A stretch of 64,000 bases of DNA from positions 1 to 64,000 of the forward strand of contig DYJD01000007.1 in the NCBI GenBank assembly GCA_020723325.1. Direction: 5' to 3'. A model generated the notes under the pieces. The model made no database searches. It had not been told where the DNA came from and saw nothing but the letters and a program-made list of their open reading frames with translations. Made by a program: the position numbers and the translations under genes. Positions 8,497 through 16,656 of the stretch are shown here, in pieces (the first letter of the stretch is position 1; the number at the start of each line of letters is the position of its first letter). The DNA comes from Desulfosudis oleivorans. GTDB taxonomy: Bacteria; Desulfobacterota; Desulfobacteria; Desulfobacterales; SURF-7.

Positions 8497-9582
8497 ATGA
8501 AATCCACCCCATCCAGCCTAAACCAAATCATCACGGCCATCGGCCCTATTTCCAACGACTGGCTGCAAAAAGCCCGCAGCCGTACCGCCCAACTACTAAT
8601 GCCCCCCAGGGCCTTGGGACACCTGCACGACATTTCCGAGCGCTTGTGCGCCATCGGCCAGACCCTCACCCCCGGCATGGACCGCAAGGCCTTTCTGGTC
8701 ATGGCCGGTGATCACGGCGTGGCGGCCGAGGGTGTCAGCGCCTTTCCCCAGGAGGTCACCGGTGAAATGATCCGCTCCTTTTTGCGGGGCGGGGCCGGCA
8801 TCAATGTATTGGCGGCCCAAGTCAAGGCGGAAGTTTTCGTGGTGGATATGGGGATTGTGCCCCATCTTAATCCCGTTGACCTGCAAGGCGGTGAAAGACT
8901 GGCTGTTGTAAAAATCGCGGCCGGCACCCGCAATTTTACCAAAGGACCGGCCATGTCGCGGCCGGAAGCGGAAAAATCCGTGCTGGCCGGTTTTCAGCAA
9001 GCCGCGGCCCTCTTTGACAAGGGCATTGAGATTCTCGGTACCGGTGATATGGGCATTGCCAATACAACCCCCTCGGCCGCCATCGGCATGGTCCTCACCG
9101 GTGCCGGCCCGGATCAAATGGTGGGCCGGGGCACCGGCGTGAATGACCAAGGCCTTTTGCGCAAAAAAGACGCCATCCGGCGCGGCCTTGAAATCAACCG
9201 CCCCGACAAATCGGATCCATTGGATGTGCTGGCCAAAATCGGCGGCTTTGAAATCGGCGGCATTGCCGGCGCGATTCTGGCAGCCGCCGGTTACGGCAAG
9301 CCGGTGGTGGTGGACGGTTTCATTTCCACGGCCGGCGCTCTCATTGCCCAGGCCCTTTGTCCCACGGCGGTTGATTATATGTTTGCCGGCCACTGTTCCG
9401 AGGAGCCCGGTCACCGCATCATGCTGAGCCATTTGGGGCTCAGGCCCATTCTGGATCTCGGCCTGCGCCTGGGTGAAGGCACCGGCGCGGCCCTGGCCAT
9501 GGGCATCATGGAAGGTGCCGTGCGGATTTTCCGCGACATGGCCACCTTTGCCGAGGCCGGGGTTTCCGGTGCCGGCTCCTGA
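8497..9582 (+). CDS. cobT: Nicotinate-nucleotide--dimethylbenzimidazole phosphoribosyltransferase
   Basis: A 361-aa CobT of normal length. It transfers phosphoribose from nicotinate mononucleotide to a benzimidazole, giving the alpha-ribazole phosphate of the cobamide lower loop. Family motifs include MAGDHGVAAEGVSAFPQEVT (about 69-88), GGAGINVLA, GDMGIANTTPSAAI and GRGTGVNDQG. GHCSEEPGH and the C-terminal LRLGEGTGAALAM contain the catalytic-base region. The ATG follows CCGGAGGTTTT. Last gene of the B12-riboswitch operon; control by its own end-product pathway fits. Confidence 0.96.
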   Translation: MKSTPSSLNQIITAIGPISNDWLQKARSRTAQLLMPPRALGHLHDISERLCAIGQTLTPGMDRKAFLVMAGDHGVAAEGVSAFPQEVTGEMIRSFLRGGAGINVLAAQVKAEVFVVDMGIVPHLNPVDLQGGERLAVVKIAAGTRNFTKGPAMSRPEAEKSVLAGFQQAAALFDKGIEILGTGDMGIANTTPSAAIGMVLTGAGPDQMVGRGTGVNDQGLLRKKDAIRRGLEINRPDKSDPLDVLAKIGGFEIGGIAGAILAAAGYGKPVVVDGFISTAGALIAQALCPTAVDYMFAGHCSEEPGHRIMLSHLGLRPILDLGLRLGEGTGAALAMGIMEGAVRIFRDMATFAEAGVSGAGS

Positions 9583-9647
9583 AAACAAGGACCAAGGCCG
9601 AAAATAATTGATATGATAATTGCGATCGGGTTTTTCCATGCTTCCAG

Positions 9648-9738
9648 CTCGGGGTCGCTATCGGTATCGGAATCGGTATCGAGTTTTTTCATTTTTTTCG
9701 ATACCGATACCGATAGCGATACCGATAGCGACCCCGAG
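9648..9738. repeat. TCGGNN-hexamer palindrome, copy 1
   Basis: CTCGGGGTCGCTATCGGTAT continues as TCGGNN hexamers to a T-rich loop at about 9680-9700, then the complementary GATACC units return to CGACCCCGAG. It lies between cobT and the sensor gene. The right flank 9731-9880 repeats at 1-150. Confidence 0.85.
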
Positions 9739-10000
9739 AGATTGGATGGCAGAGACAAAACTCCATCACCAACGAATCGCTTTGTTTTGGTGGGCAATCG
9801 TATTCGCTGGATGAAGTGTCGGTAATTAATGGCGGCATATTCCGCGCCAAGTTTGCATGCGATTCTCCTGGTCTTCCCAACTTGCGAGCTTGCTTTTCCA
9901 CGTCAAATAGCATAGATTTTCCCTAACACAATACTCCGAAATACGAATTGCAAAACGTTTCCATCACAACCGATATCAGTTCCAATGGGAAACGAAACAA
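9739..10000. other. Non-coding gap; element flank
   Basis: The first 140 bases are the flank shared with the start of the window. The rest, to the ATG at 10001, contains GGGAA about ten bases before the start codon. I see no gene here. Confidence 0.5.
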
Positions 10001-11137
10001 ATGCAAAAACCCCTTGTTCTGATCGTCGAAGACGATGATATGATTGCCGGCCGCATTGCCGAAACCCTGGGAGGAGCGGGATATCCGACGGCCGTAACCG
10101 ATACCGGCGAAGAAGCCGTGCGCCTGGTGCGGGAAAGCAACCCCGGTCTGGTGTTGATGGATATCTGGCTCAAAGGGACCATGGACGGAATCCAGGCAGC
10201 CGGCTGCATCCGCGAACATGGGGATATGCCGCTGATTTATCTCACCGCCTATATGGATGATGCCCTTATTCAACGGGCAAAGCAAACCAGGCCCCAGGCC
10301 TATCTCATGAAACCCTTCAGGCCCAGAGAACTGCTCGCCACCGTGGAGGTTAGTCTGCATCGACATTTGCTTGAAAAGCAACAGCGCGAACTGGAAAGTC
10401 GCATTCAATACATCCAAAAAATGAAAAGCCTGGGTACCATGGCCGGAGCCATCGCCCATCATTTCAACAACATTCTGTTGGTCATCCTGGGGAATGCCGA
10501 GATGATCCTGGAAATCGCCGAACCGGATCCGCCCTTCCGGCACAATGTTGAAGAAATCCGGACAGCCTGCAATAAGGCAAAAGAAATCACCACCCAAATT
10601 CTTGCCTGCACCGGCCATTTCCCCACAATGCCCGTTGCCGTGGATCTGAAATCGATCATTCGGGAAATCGGGCCGGTGTTGGAGTTATATCTGCCCCAAG
10701 GAAGCGTCATACAATACAATCTGCCCCCTGGAGTCGGTTTCATCAACGCCGATGCCGGCCAGATTAAACAAGTGGTCATGAATCTGGTGATCAATGCCGT
10801 GGAATCCCTTGGAAATAAAAGCGGCGCCATCACTATAAGCACCGGCGAAATGGATGCGGATCACGCCTTTCTGACCACTGTCCGTCCGAATAATGACTTG
10901 CCCGCAGGCCGCTATGCTTTTTTGGAAGTTGCCGATAACGGCTGCGGTATGGATGCGAACACGCTAAACCAGATTTTCGATCCGTTTTTCACCACCAAAC
11001 TGTTCGGTCGCGGCCTGGGTTTGTCCGCCGTCCAGGGAATTGTGGGCAATTATTGTGGTGGAATCAAAGTCCAAAGCCGCCCTCAGGTGGGCACGACCAT
11101 CACCATCCTGTTTCCCAAAATCGTGCGGCAGCAGTAG
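10001..11137 (+). CDS. Receiver-histidine kinase hybrid protein
   Basis: A 378-aa cytoplasmic two-component protein with an N-terminal receiver domain (about 1-120; acidic EDDD at 10-13, phospho-acceptor Asp in VLMDIWL near 58, Lys in LMKPF near 109). A short coiled linker precedes a HisKA-like box (AIAHHFNNILLVILGN, His near 153) and an HATPase_c domain with NLVINAVES (N box), DNGCGMD (G1) and GRGLGLSAVQGI (G2). It has no membrane segment or sensor domain, so its input probably comes by phosphotransfer to the receiver. No partner regulator is adjacent. Confidence 0.92.
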   Translation: MQKPLVLIVEDDDMIAGRIAETLGGAGYPTAVTDTGEEAVRLVRESNPGLVLMDIWLKGTMDGIQAAGCIREHGDMPLIYLTAYMDDALIQRAKQTRPQAYLMKPFRPRELLATVEVSLHRHLLEKQQRELESRIQYIQKMKSLGTMAGAIAHHFNNILLVILGNAEMILEIAEPDPPFRHNVEEIRTACNKAKEITTQILACTGHFPTMPVAVDLKSIIREIGPVLELYLPQGSVIQYNLPPGVGFINADAGQIKQVVMNLVINAVESLGNKSGAITISTGEMDADHAFLTTVRPNNDLPAGRYAFLEVADNGCGMDANTLNQIFDPFFTTKLFGRGLGLSAVQGIVGNYCGGIKVQSRPQVGTTITILFPKIVRQQ

Positions 11138-11235
11138 CGATGGAATTTATTAATTGTTTTTCTTGACCCTTGCCGGCCGGCCATGTAATATGTGGGCCAA
11201 TTAGTGTAATCGAAACAGCAATTGGGAAGACGGCA
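11138..11235. other. Leader region upstream of the Trp leader peptide
   Basis: Holds no gene. GGGAAGA at 11224-11230 is placed as ribosome site for the leader peptide at 11236. The promoter of the aroF transcript should lie here, but I cannot pick clear boxes. Confidence 0.4.
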
Positions 11236-11310
11236 ATGCGGCAATTCAACATAAAAATCACGGCAAGATACTGGTGGTGGCGCACCTTGCGGCTCATGCC
11301 CGACGGTTGA
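11236..11310 (+). CDS. Trp-rich attenuator leader peptide for aroF-aroB
   Basis: A 24-codon reading frame, ATG 11236 to TGA 11310, with GGGAAGA upstream. It contains Tyr followed by three tandem Trp codons (RYWWWRT, codons 11-17). About 35 bases downstream is a strong intrinsic terminator, and aroF begins 94 bases after that. This is the classic arrangement of translation-coupled attenuation: when charged tRNA-Trp is scarce the ribosome stalls on the Trp codons and the terminator is not formed. The role is inferred from architecture. Confidence 0.85.
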   Translation: MRQFNIKITARYWWWRTLRLMPDG

Positions 11311-11344
11311 ACCACCTCTTGAATTATCATTAGTTAGGAAATTT

Positions 11345-11382
11345 AAAAACCGCGGGCAGGAAAAACCCGCGGTTTTTGTTTT
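11345..11382 (+). terminator. Attenuator terminator of the aroF leader
   Basis: AAAAACCGCGGG and CCCGCGGTTTTT form a perfect 12-bp stem with a nine-base loop, followed by a T-rich stretch. It lies between the leader-peptide stop and aroF. GGTTGAACCACC at about 11305-11316 could pair alternatively. Confidence 0.88.
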
Positions 11383-11438
11383 ATCAAGGCCGCGGGAATA
11401 ATTGAAGCGGCCTTTTTTCATTTATTAAGGAGGAGAAC

Positions 11439-12476
11439 ATGTTGATCGTCATGAACAAAAACGCAACCCAGGCGACCATCGACGCGGTGGTGGCGGCCAT
11501 CGAAAAACGCGGCTACATTGCCCGTCCCATTGAAGGCGGAGAAAGGGTTTCCATCGGCATTCTGCATAACAAGGGCTCGGTGGACGCCTCCCATTTCAGC
11601 GCCCTGCCCGGGGTCAAGGAAGTCATCCCCGTGACCCGGCCGTATAAACTCGTCAGCCGGGAAGTCCAGCCCTTCAACACCATCATCCAGGTGGGGGATA
11701 TCCGCATCGGCCAAGGCACCCTCACCATGATGGCCGGACCCTGTGCAGTTGAAAGCGAAACCCAGGTCATGACCATTGCCGAACAGGTGAAAAAGGCCGG
11801 TGCCGTCATCTTCCGGGGCGGGGCTTTCAAGCCGCGCACATCGCCCTATTCCTTCCAGGGTCTGGGCGAAGCCGGGCTGAAAATCCTGGCCAAGGTGCGC
11901 GAAAATTTCGGCCTGCCCGTGATCACGGAAGTCATGGATGACGAATCCTTCAGCCTGGTGGAAGCCTATGCGGATATTATTCAGATCGGCACCCGCAACA
12001 TGCAGAACTTCTCCCTGCTGCGCCGGGCCGGACGGTCTGCCAAGCCGGTCATGTTAAAGCGCGGCATGGCCGCCACCATCGATGAATGGCTCATGGCCGC
12101 GGAATACATCCTGGAAGAAGGCAACACCCAGGTCATCTTGTGCGAGCGGGGTGTGCGCACCTTTGTCAACCATAGCCGCAACACCCTGGACATCTCGGCC
12201 ATCCCGGTGGTGCGCCGGGAAAGTCATCTGCCCATCCTGGTGGACCCCAGCCATGCCGCCGGCATCCGCGACCAGGTCCTGCCCCTGAGCCTGGCAGCCG
12301 TGGCCGCCGGTGCCCACGGTCTGATCGTGGAAGTGCATCACAAACCCGAGGATGCCATGAGCGACGGGGCCCAGTCCCTTTATCCCTCCCAATTCCAATA
12401 CCTGTGCCGCAAAGTGGAAGCCATGGCACGCTTCCTTTCGGAAAACGGGGAACCCCCGGCCGGAGGCGTTCAGTGA
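11439..12476 (+). CDS. aroF: 3-deoxy-7-phosphoheptulonate synthase (DAHP synthase, type I-beta)
   Basis: A 345-aa enzyme for the first step of the shikimate pathway, joining phosphoenolpyruvate and erythrose 4-phosphate. The N-terminal 70 residues form the ferredoxin-like regulatory domain of the AroF/AroG-beta type (MLIVMNKNATQATIDAVVAA). The barrel follows: GPCAVESE (about 104), FRGGAFKPRTSPYSFQGLG (about 125), QIGTRNMQN, KPVMLKRGM, and DPSHAAG (about 268). AAGGAGGAG precedes ATG 11439. It overlaps aroB by four bases (GTGA) and is controlled by the upstream Trp leader. Confidence 0.97.
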   Translation: MLIVMNKNATQATIDAVVAAIEKRGYIARPIEGGERVSIGILHNKGSVDASHFSALPGVKEVIPVTRPYKLVSREVQPFNTIIQVGDIRIGQGTLTMMAGPCAVESETQVMTIAEQVKKAGAVIFRGGAFKPRTSPYSFQGLGEAGLKILAKVRENFGLPVITEVMDDESFSLVEAYADIIQIGTRNMQNFSLLRRAGRSAKPVMLKRGMAATIDEWLMAAEYILEEGNTQVILCERGVRTFVNHSRNTLDISAIPVVRRESHLPILVDPSHAAGIRDQVLPLSLAAVAAGAHGLIVEVHHKPEDAMSDGAQSLYPSQFQYLCRKVEAMARFLSENGEPPAGGVQ

Positions 12477-13537
12477 AAACCGTTACGATTCAGGGCCGCA
12501 ACAACATATCCCGCCTGCTGGTGGGCGAAAAACTGGAAAAGCTGGCGCACCATCTGCCCAAGACCGGCAAATGCATCATCATCACCGACGGGAATGTGCT
12601 GCGCCACCATGGCGAGCGCTTTCCCAAGGCCGACCTCATCACCATCGGCCTTGGGGAAGGCAGCAAGACCCTTGAGACCGTCCGCGGTATTTATGAAAAC
12701 CTGATCCGACTGAATGCCGACCGTTCCACCTTTCTGCTGGGCATCGGCGGCGGCATTGTCTGCGACATCACCGGTTTTGCCGCTTCCACCTTCATGCGCG
12801 GCCTGTCCTTTGGTTTTGCCGCCACCACCCTCCTGGCCCAGGTGGATGCCAGCGTTGGCGGGAAAAATGGCGTCAACCTGTATGGTTACAAGAACATGAT
12901 CGGGGTTTTCAACCAGCCCGACTTTGTCATTTGTGATCCGGATCTGCTCCACACCTTGCCGCAAAGCGAAATCCGTGGCGGCCTGGCCGAGATCATCAAA
13001 CACGCCGTCATTGCCGATCCCGATCTTTTTGATTTTCTGGAGGCCCGCCGTGAACAGGTCCTGAACCTTGAGCGGGAAACCATCATGCGCCTGGTCCATG
13101 ACTCGGTGATCATCAAGTCTCAAGTGGTCAACCAGGATGAAACCGAAAAGGGCCGGCGCCGCATCCTGAATTTCGGCCATACCCTGGGCCATGCAGTGGA
13201 AAAAACCATGGGCCTGTCCCATGGCGAAGCCGTGGCTTTCGGCATGACCGTGGCAGCAACCCTCTCGGTGCAAAAAGGGCTGCTGTCCCAGGCGGCTTGT
13301 GACCGCATCATTAACCTGATCGCCGCCTGCGGCCTGCCTGTCCGGCTGACCATGGATCTCGACCAGGTGTTGCCGGCCCTGCAAAAAGACAAAAAACGCA
13401 GCGGTGAATCCATTCATTTTGTGCTGTTGGAGGACATCGGCCGGGCTGTTGTTCTGGAAGTGGGTATGACGGAACTAGAAACAGCAATTAAACTCGAATA
13501 TCGAAATCCGAAATTCGAAACAAATTCAAAATGCTAA
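12473..13537 (+). CDS. aroB: 3-dehydroquinate synthase
   Basis: A 354-aa enzyme converting DAHP to 3-dehydroquinate with NAD and zinc. I place the start at GTG 12473, overlapping the aroF stop as GTGA with GGAGGCG upstream; an ATG further upstream would lie deep inside aroF. Motifs are GGGIVCDITGFAASTFMRG (NAD binding, about residue 91), TTLLAQVDASVGGKNGVN, EIIKHAVI (zinc Glu), FGHTLGHAVE and LSHGEAVAFGM (zinc His). The last dozen codons (EYRNPKFETNSKC) run into a repeat that supplies the stop. Confidence 0.96.
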   Translation: MKTVTIQGRNNISRLLVGEKLEKLAHHLPKTGKCIIITDGNVLRHHGERFPKADLITIGLGEGSKTLETVRGIYENLIRLNADRSTFLLGIGGGIVCDITGFAASTFMRGLSFGFAATTLLAQVDASVGGKNGVNLYGYKNMIGVFNQPDFVICDPDLLHTLPQSEIRGGLAEIIKHAVIADPDLFDFLEARREQVLNLERETIMRLVHDSVIIKSQVVNQDETEKGRRRILNFGHTLGHAVEKTMGLSHGEAVAFGMTVAATLSVQKGLLSQAACDRIINLIAACGLPVRLTMDLDQVLPALQKDKKRSGESIHFVLLEDIGRAVVLEVGMTELETAIKLEYRNPKFETNSKC

Positions 13538-13655
13538 TTACCAAAACAAAATGCTGTCATTTTATGATCGAATAATATTCCAAAGCTGTTTTATTTGAAT
13601 TTTGGTAATTCGAATTTGTTTCGTATTTCGATATTCGGATTTCGGGTTTCGTTGA
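13494..13655. repeat. Long inverted repeat at the 3' end of aroB
   Basis: CGAATATCGAAATCCGAAAT and its complement ATTTCGATATTCGGATTTCG bracket an AT-rich centre, with the inner arms AATTACCAAAA and TTTTGGTAATT also matching. The total is about 160 bases, made of period-7 AATTCGA-like units. The remaining bases to 13808 hold no gene. Confidence 0.75.
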
Positions 13656-13808
13656 CGGGCCAAGACGATGGTCAAGATCTTTTTTCACTTGTCCGGGGTT
13701 TAAAAATCAGATAGAGACGACTCTATGATTGCTATAATTTGCTGCAAACCCCGGCCTTGACAGGCAGTCATGGACGGAATCAAGCTTAGCCTTTTTAAAA
13801 GGAGGGGC

Positions 13809-14840
13809 ATGTCCGATTCGCAATGCTTTTTCACGATTGTTCGGGAAACAACCTGCCCTTTTTACCGGACAGGTGACATATTCCAGCTCACCGGCCTGGC
13901 CCTGGCCCCGCCGGCTTCAAAGCCCGCCTGCATCATTCTGGCAAGCGACATTCGCCGCCTGGAATCCCAAGCAGGCGGCATTATTGATCTGAATATGTTT
14001 GATTGCAGCGGTTGCAGCGGCTCTGTGGGTCTTGCCGTTCATCACGCCCGGCCCCGGGAAGATCTGCCGGAACAGGAAAAAACCATTGGCAACATTGTGG
14101 GGATTTTAAGCGGCTTTTCCATGTTCAGCAGTCTCGACCCCCATCAGATCCGCGATCTTTTGGGCTTTATCCGCCTCGCCCAATATGAATGCGGCCAGGA
14201 TATTGTCAAAATCGGCGAGCCCGGCCGGAATCTTTACATCATCCTGGCCGGCCAGGTGGAAGTGCGGGACAAGGACGGCAGGCGCATCACCCTGCTGGAA
14301 AAAGGCGAGGTTTTCGGCGAGATGAGCCTCTTGAGCGGCGAGCCGGTGAATGCCACCATTCACGTTACAACCCCCACCAAGGTATTGTATTTCCACAGCC
14401 GTGATTTCAGCAAGGTCCTGCATAAATATCCACCGCTGCAACTGTACCTCGCCAAACTGCTCACCAAGCGGCTGGCCCGCACCACCAGTACAATCTTGGA
14501 GGAATCCGGCGCGGGCTTGAGTGGGAGCCTTTCGGAAACACCGCCGCCGGAACTGCTCCAAACCATCAACATCAACCAGAAAACCGGTGTGCTCTCGTTA
14601 AAGCTGAACAACGGCACGGCCCGCATTTCCTTTAGGGACGGCAACATCATCCGGGCTTCCTACGGCAACAAGGAAGACAAAGGCGCCTTTTTTGAAATCC
14701 TGAAAGCCAATGACGGCCGTTTTTATTTTCACCCGGAAATCCCGCCAGAGGAAAAAACCCATCCGGAAATCGGCCATTTCATGTGTTTGCTCATGGAAGG
14801 GGTCAGCCGCATGGATGAAGAAAAAGGAATCGGAAAATAA
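13809..14840 (+). CDS. Cyclic-nucleotide-binding and DUF4388 domain protein
   Basis: A 343-aa protein starting at ATG 13809, chosen because AGGAGGGG lies four bases upstream. The N-terminal 80 residues contain a Cys-rich segment (DCSGCSG). A cNMP-binding beta-barrel follows (about 105-220; GEPGRNLYIILAGQVEV, KGEVFGEMSLLSGEPVNATI). It ends with a DUF4388 (PATAN-type) domain (about 245-340; NQKTGVLSLKLNNGTARISFRDGNIIRAS). The FGEMSLLSGEP loop is like ligand-binding proteins, but the usual RTA arginine after it is replaced by VNA, so binding of cAMP or cGMP is doubtful. It lies four bases before the DUF374 gene. Confidence 0.88.
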   Translation: MSDSQCFFTIVRETTCPFYRTGDIFQLTGLALAPPASKPACIILASDIRRLESQAGGIIDLNMFDCSGCSGSVGLAVHHARPREDLPEQEKTIGNIVGILSGFSMFSSLDPHQIRDLLGFIRLAQYECGQDIVKIGEPGRNLYIILAGQVEVRDKDGRRITLLEKGEVFGEMSLLSGEPVNATIHVTTPTKVLYFHSRDFSKVLHKYPPLQLYLAKLLTKRLARTTSTILEESGAGLSGSLSETPPPELLQTININQKTGVLSLKLNNGTARISFRDGNIIRASYGNKEDKGAFFEILKANDGRFYFHPEIPPEEKTHPEIGHFMCLLMEGVSRMDEEKGIGK

Positions 14841-14844
14841 GCCC

Positions 14845-15579
14845 ATGTCTCAAACCCAGGACTATACTTTCAATACCAAAGAACGTTTACTCCTCAAATT
14901 CGGCATGCCCCTGGTGGCGCGCCTGATCCGCCTCTGGAATCAGAGCTGCCGCACCACCATCATCCATTCCAGTCCGGAAGAAAAAGCCCTGATTCGGGAT
15001 CAAGGCGGCTGCATCTATGCCACCTGGCACCAGCGCATGTTTTACTTCTTCCATTACTTCGGGCCCCAGAAGATCATCATGATGATCAGCCAAAGCAAGG
15101 ACGGCGAATTTGCCACGGCCGTGGCCCGCCATCTTGGTTTTGACGCCGTGCGCGGCAGCACCAACCGCGGGGCTAAAAGCGCCATGCTGACCCTCATCCG
15201 CCGGCTCCGCAAATCCGGCACCAGCGCCGGCATGATGGTGGACGGGTCCCAGGGTCCGGCCCGCATTCTGAAAATGGGCACCATCCACCTGGCCCGGGCC
15301 GTGGGCAAACCGGTCATCCCGGTGGTATGCGGCGCCCGTCGCAAAATCGTCTTCAAAAGTTGGGACCGCTATTTTCTGCCCATGCCTTTTACCGAAATGG
15401 TGATCCTCCACGGCACCCCCCGCCTGGTTCCTTCCCGGGCCACAAACGCCGAATGTGAAGCCATCCGCCTGAAAATCGAAGAAGAAATGAACTACCTGGC
15501 CGACCTCTGCGACCTCTGGTGGGGCGGGAAACCCGTGGGCAAGCCCGGCTATGATCTTCCCGCTGGAGATGCGGGGTAG
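14845..15579 (+). CDS. DUF374 lysophospholipid acyltransferase-like protein
   Basis: A 244-aa protein of the LPLAT superfamily DUF374 group. ATG 14845, four bases after the preceding stop, is the sensible start. Motifs include YATWHQRMFYFF (the HX4D-like block as WHQRM), SKDGEFATAVARHLGFDAVRGST (about 89-111) and GMMVDGSQGPARILKMG (about 131). It probably acylates a lipid A or phospholipid precursor at the inner membrane. It ends just before the palindromic repeat that separates it from the convergent oxidoreductase operon. Confidence 0.9.
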   Translation: MSQTQDYTFNTKERLLLKFGMPLVARLIRLWNQSCRTTIIHSSPEEKALIRDQGGCIYATWHQRMFYFFHYFGPQKIIMMISQSKDGEFATAVARHLGFDAVRGSTNRGAKSAMLTLIRRLRKSGTSAGMMVDGSQGPARILKMGTIHLARAVGKPVIPVVCGARRKIVFKSWDRYFLPMPFTEMVILHGTPRLVPSRATNAECEAIRLKIEEEMNYLADLCDLWWGGKPVGKPGYDLPAGDAG

Positions 15580-15644
15580 CTGTCGCTCCCCCGGCTTTTA
15601 TCCAGTATCCCGGATACTACTGCTTTTGCTCTTCCATCCAACCT

Positions 15645-15751
15645 CTCGGGGTCAGAATCGGTATCGGTATCGGTATCGGTATCGGGATCGGTATCGAGTT
15701 TTTTTTCTTTTTTTTTCCGACCCCGATACCGATTCCGACCCCGACCCCGAG
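15645..15751. repeat. TCGGNN-hexamer palindrome, copy 2
   Basis: CTCGGGGTCAGAATCGGTAT, further GGTATC units, a T-rich loop at 15700-15717, then GACCCCGATACC units back to CCCCGAG. Its left flank (TTCCATCCAACCTCTC) is the reverse complement of the flank of the copy at position 1. It sits between converging genes and may terminate both. Confidence 0.88.
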
Positions 15752-15756
15752 AAGCC

Positions 15757-16656
15757 CTACATGTGTTCCCCCTGAACCTGGGGCAAGCCGGCCTTGCGCA
15801 GGAGCAAATTCCAATCCTCGTTCACCATATTCTGAATCTCGCTGAGATCCTGGTCGGAAAGGTGCTTGAAGCGGCCCTGCAGCTTGAAATACTCCCGCAC
15901 GAGATAACCCTTGGGACTCAGATTAATGGTGTATTTGACCCCGTTTTCCACTTCATACAAGGGAAAAATATTGGTCTGAACCGCCATGCGGGCGATTTTC
16001 ACGGACAGTTCCGAGGGGATGCGCCAGCCGGTGGGGCAGCTTGCGAAAATATGCAGGAAACGGGAACCTTTGATGGCCTTGGCCTTGGCCACCTTGGCCA
16101 TCAGATCCTGGGGGTAGGCGATGCTGGCCGTGGCCGCATAGGGGATGCGGTGGGCCACCAGGGCCTCCACAATGTTCTTTTTACGCATCCGCTTCCATTC
16201 CCGGCCGGGAGTGGTGGTGGTCCAGGCCCCGTAAGGGGTGGAGGAACTGCGCTGGACCCCGGTGTTCATGTAGGCTTCGTTGTCATAGCACACATAGATG
16301 AAATCCTCATTGCGCTCCACAGCGCCGCTCAGGGCCTGGAAGCCGATGTCGAAAGTGCCGCCGTCGCCGGCCCAGGTCACCACCGTGGTCTGGGTGTCGC
16401 CTTTCATGTCTAGGGCCGCGCGCACACCGCTGGCCACGGCCCCGCCGGTTTCAAAAGCCGTATGGATCAGGGGGATGCGCAGGGAGGACATGGGGTAAGA
16501 GCCGGCGATGATGGACCAGCAGCAGGCCGGCATGACCATGATGGCCTGGTTCCCCAGGGCCTGCAGAAAAAAACGCATGGCAATGGCTGCGCCGCACCCG
16601 GCGCAACCCACATGGCCGGAAACCATGTGTTCGTGATCATGATTTGGGGCCTGCAA
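15757..16656 (-). CDS. porB: 2-oxoacid:ferredoxin oxidoreductase, beta (TPP) subunit
   Basis: A 299-aa thiamine-diphosphate subunit. CAGCGAA near the start and the GDGGTFDIGFQALSGAVERN segment (about 95), followed by NEAYMNTG, form the TPP/magnesium site; Cys residues at about 18, 21 and 46 could bind a 4Fe-4S cluster. I take TTG 16656 as start, because AAGAGGTG precedes it within the alpha-subunit gene. ATG 16626 is the alternative. Last gene of a four-gene operon. The substrate, pyruvate or a branched 2-oxoacid, cannot be fixed by eye. Confidence 0.9.
   Translation of the reverse strand: MQAPNHDHEHMVSGHVGCAGCGAAIAMRFFLQALGNQAIMVMPACCWSIIAGSYPMSSLRIPLIHTAFETGGAVASGVRAALDMKGDTQTTVVTWAGDGGTFDIGFQALSGAVERNEDFIYVCYDNEAYMNTGVQRSSSTPYGAWTTTTPGREWKRMRKKNIVEALVAHRIPYAATASIAYPQDLMAKVAKAKAIKGSRFLHIFASCPTGWRIPSELSVKIARMAVQTNIFPLYEVENGVKYTINLSPKGYLVREYFKLQGRFKHLSDQDLSEIQNMVNEDWNLLLRKAGLPQVQGEHM

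Noticed and set aside
9650-9745. Asp/Ser repeat protein (DTDSDTDS) in the palindromic regions
   Set aside because: These frames arise from translating the TCGGNN hexamers; they have no start signals and appear on both strands of each palindrome.
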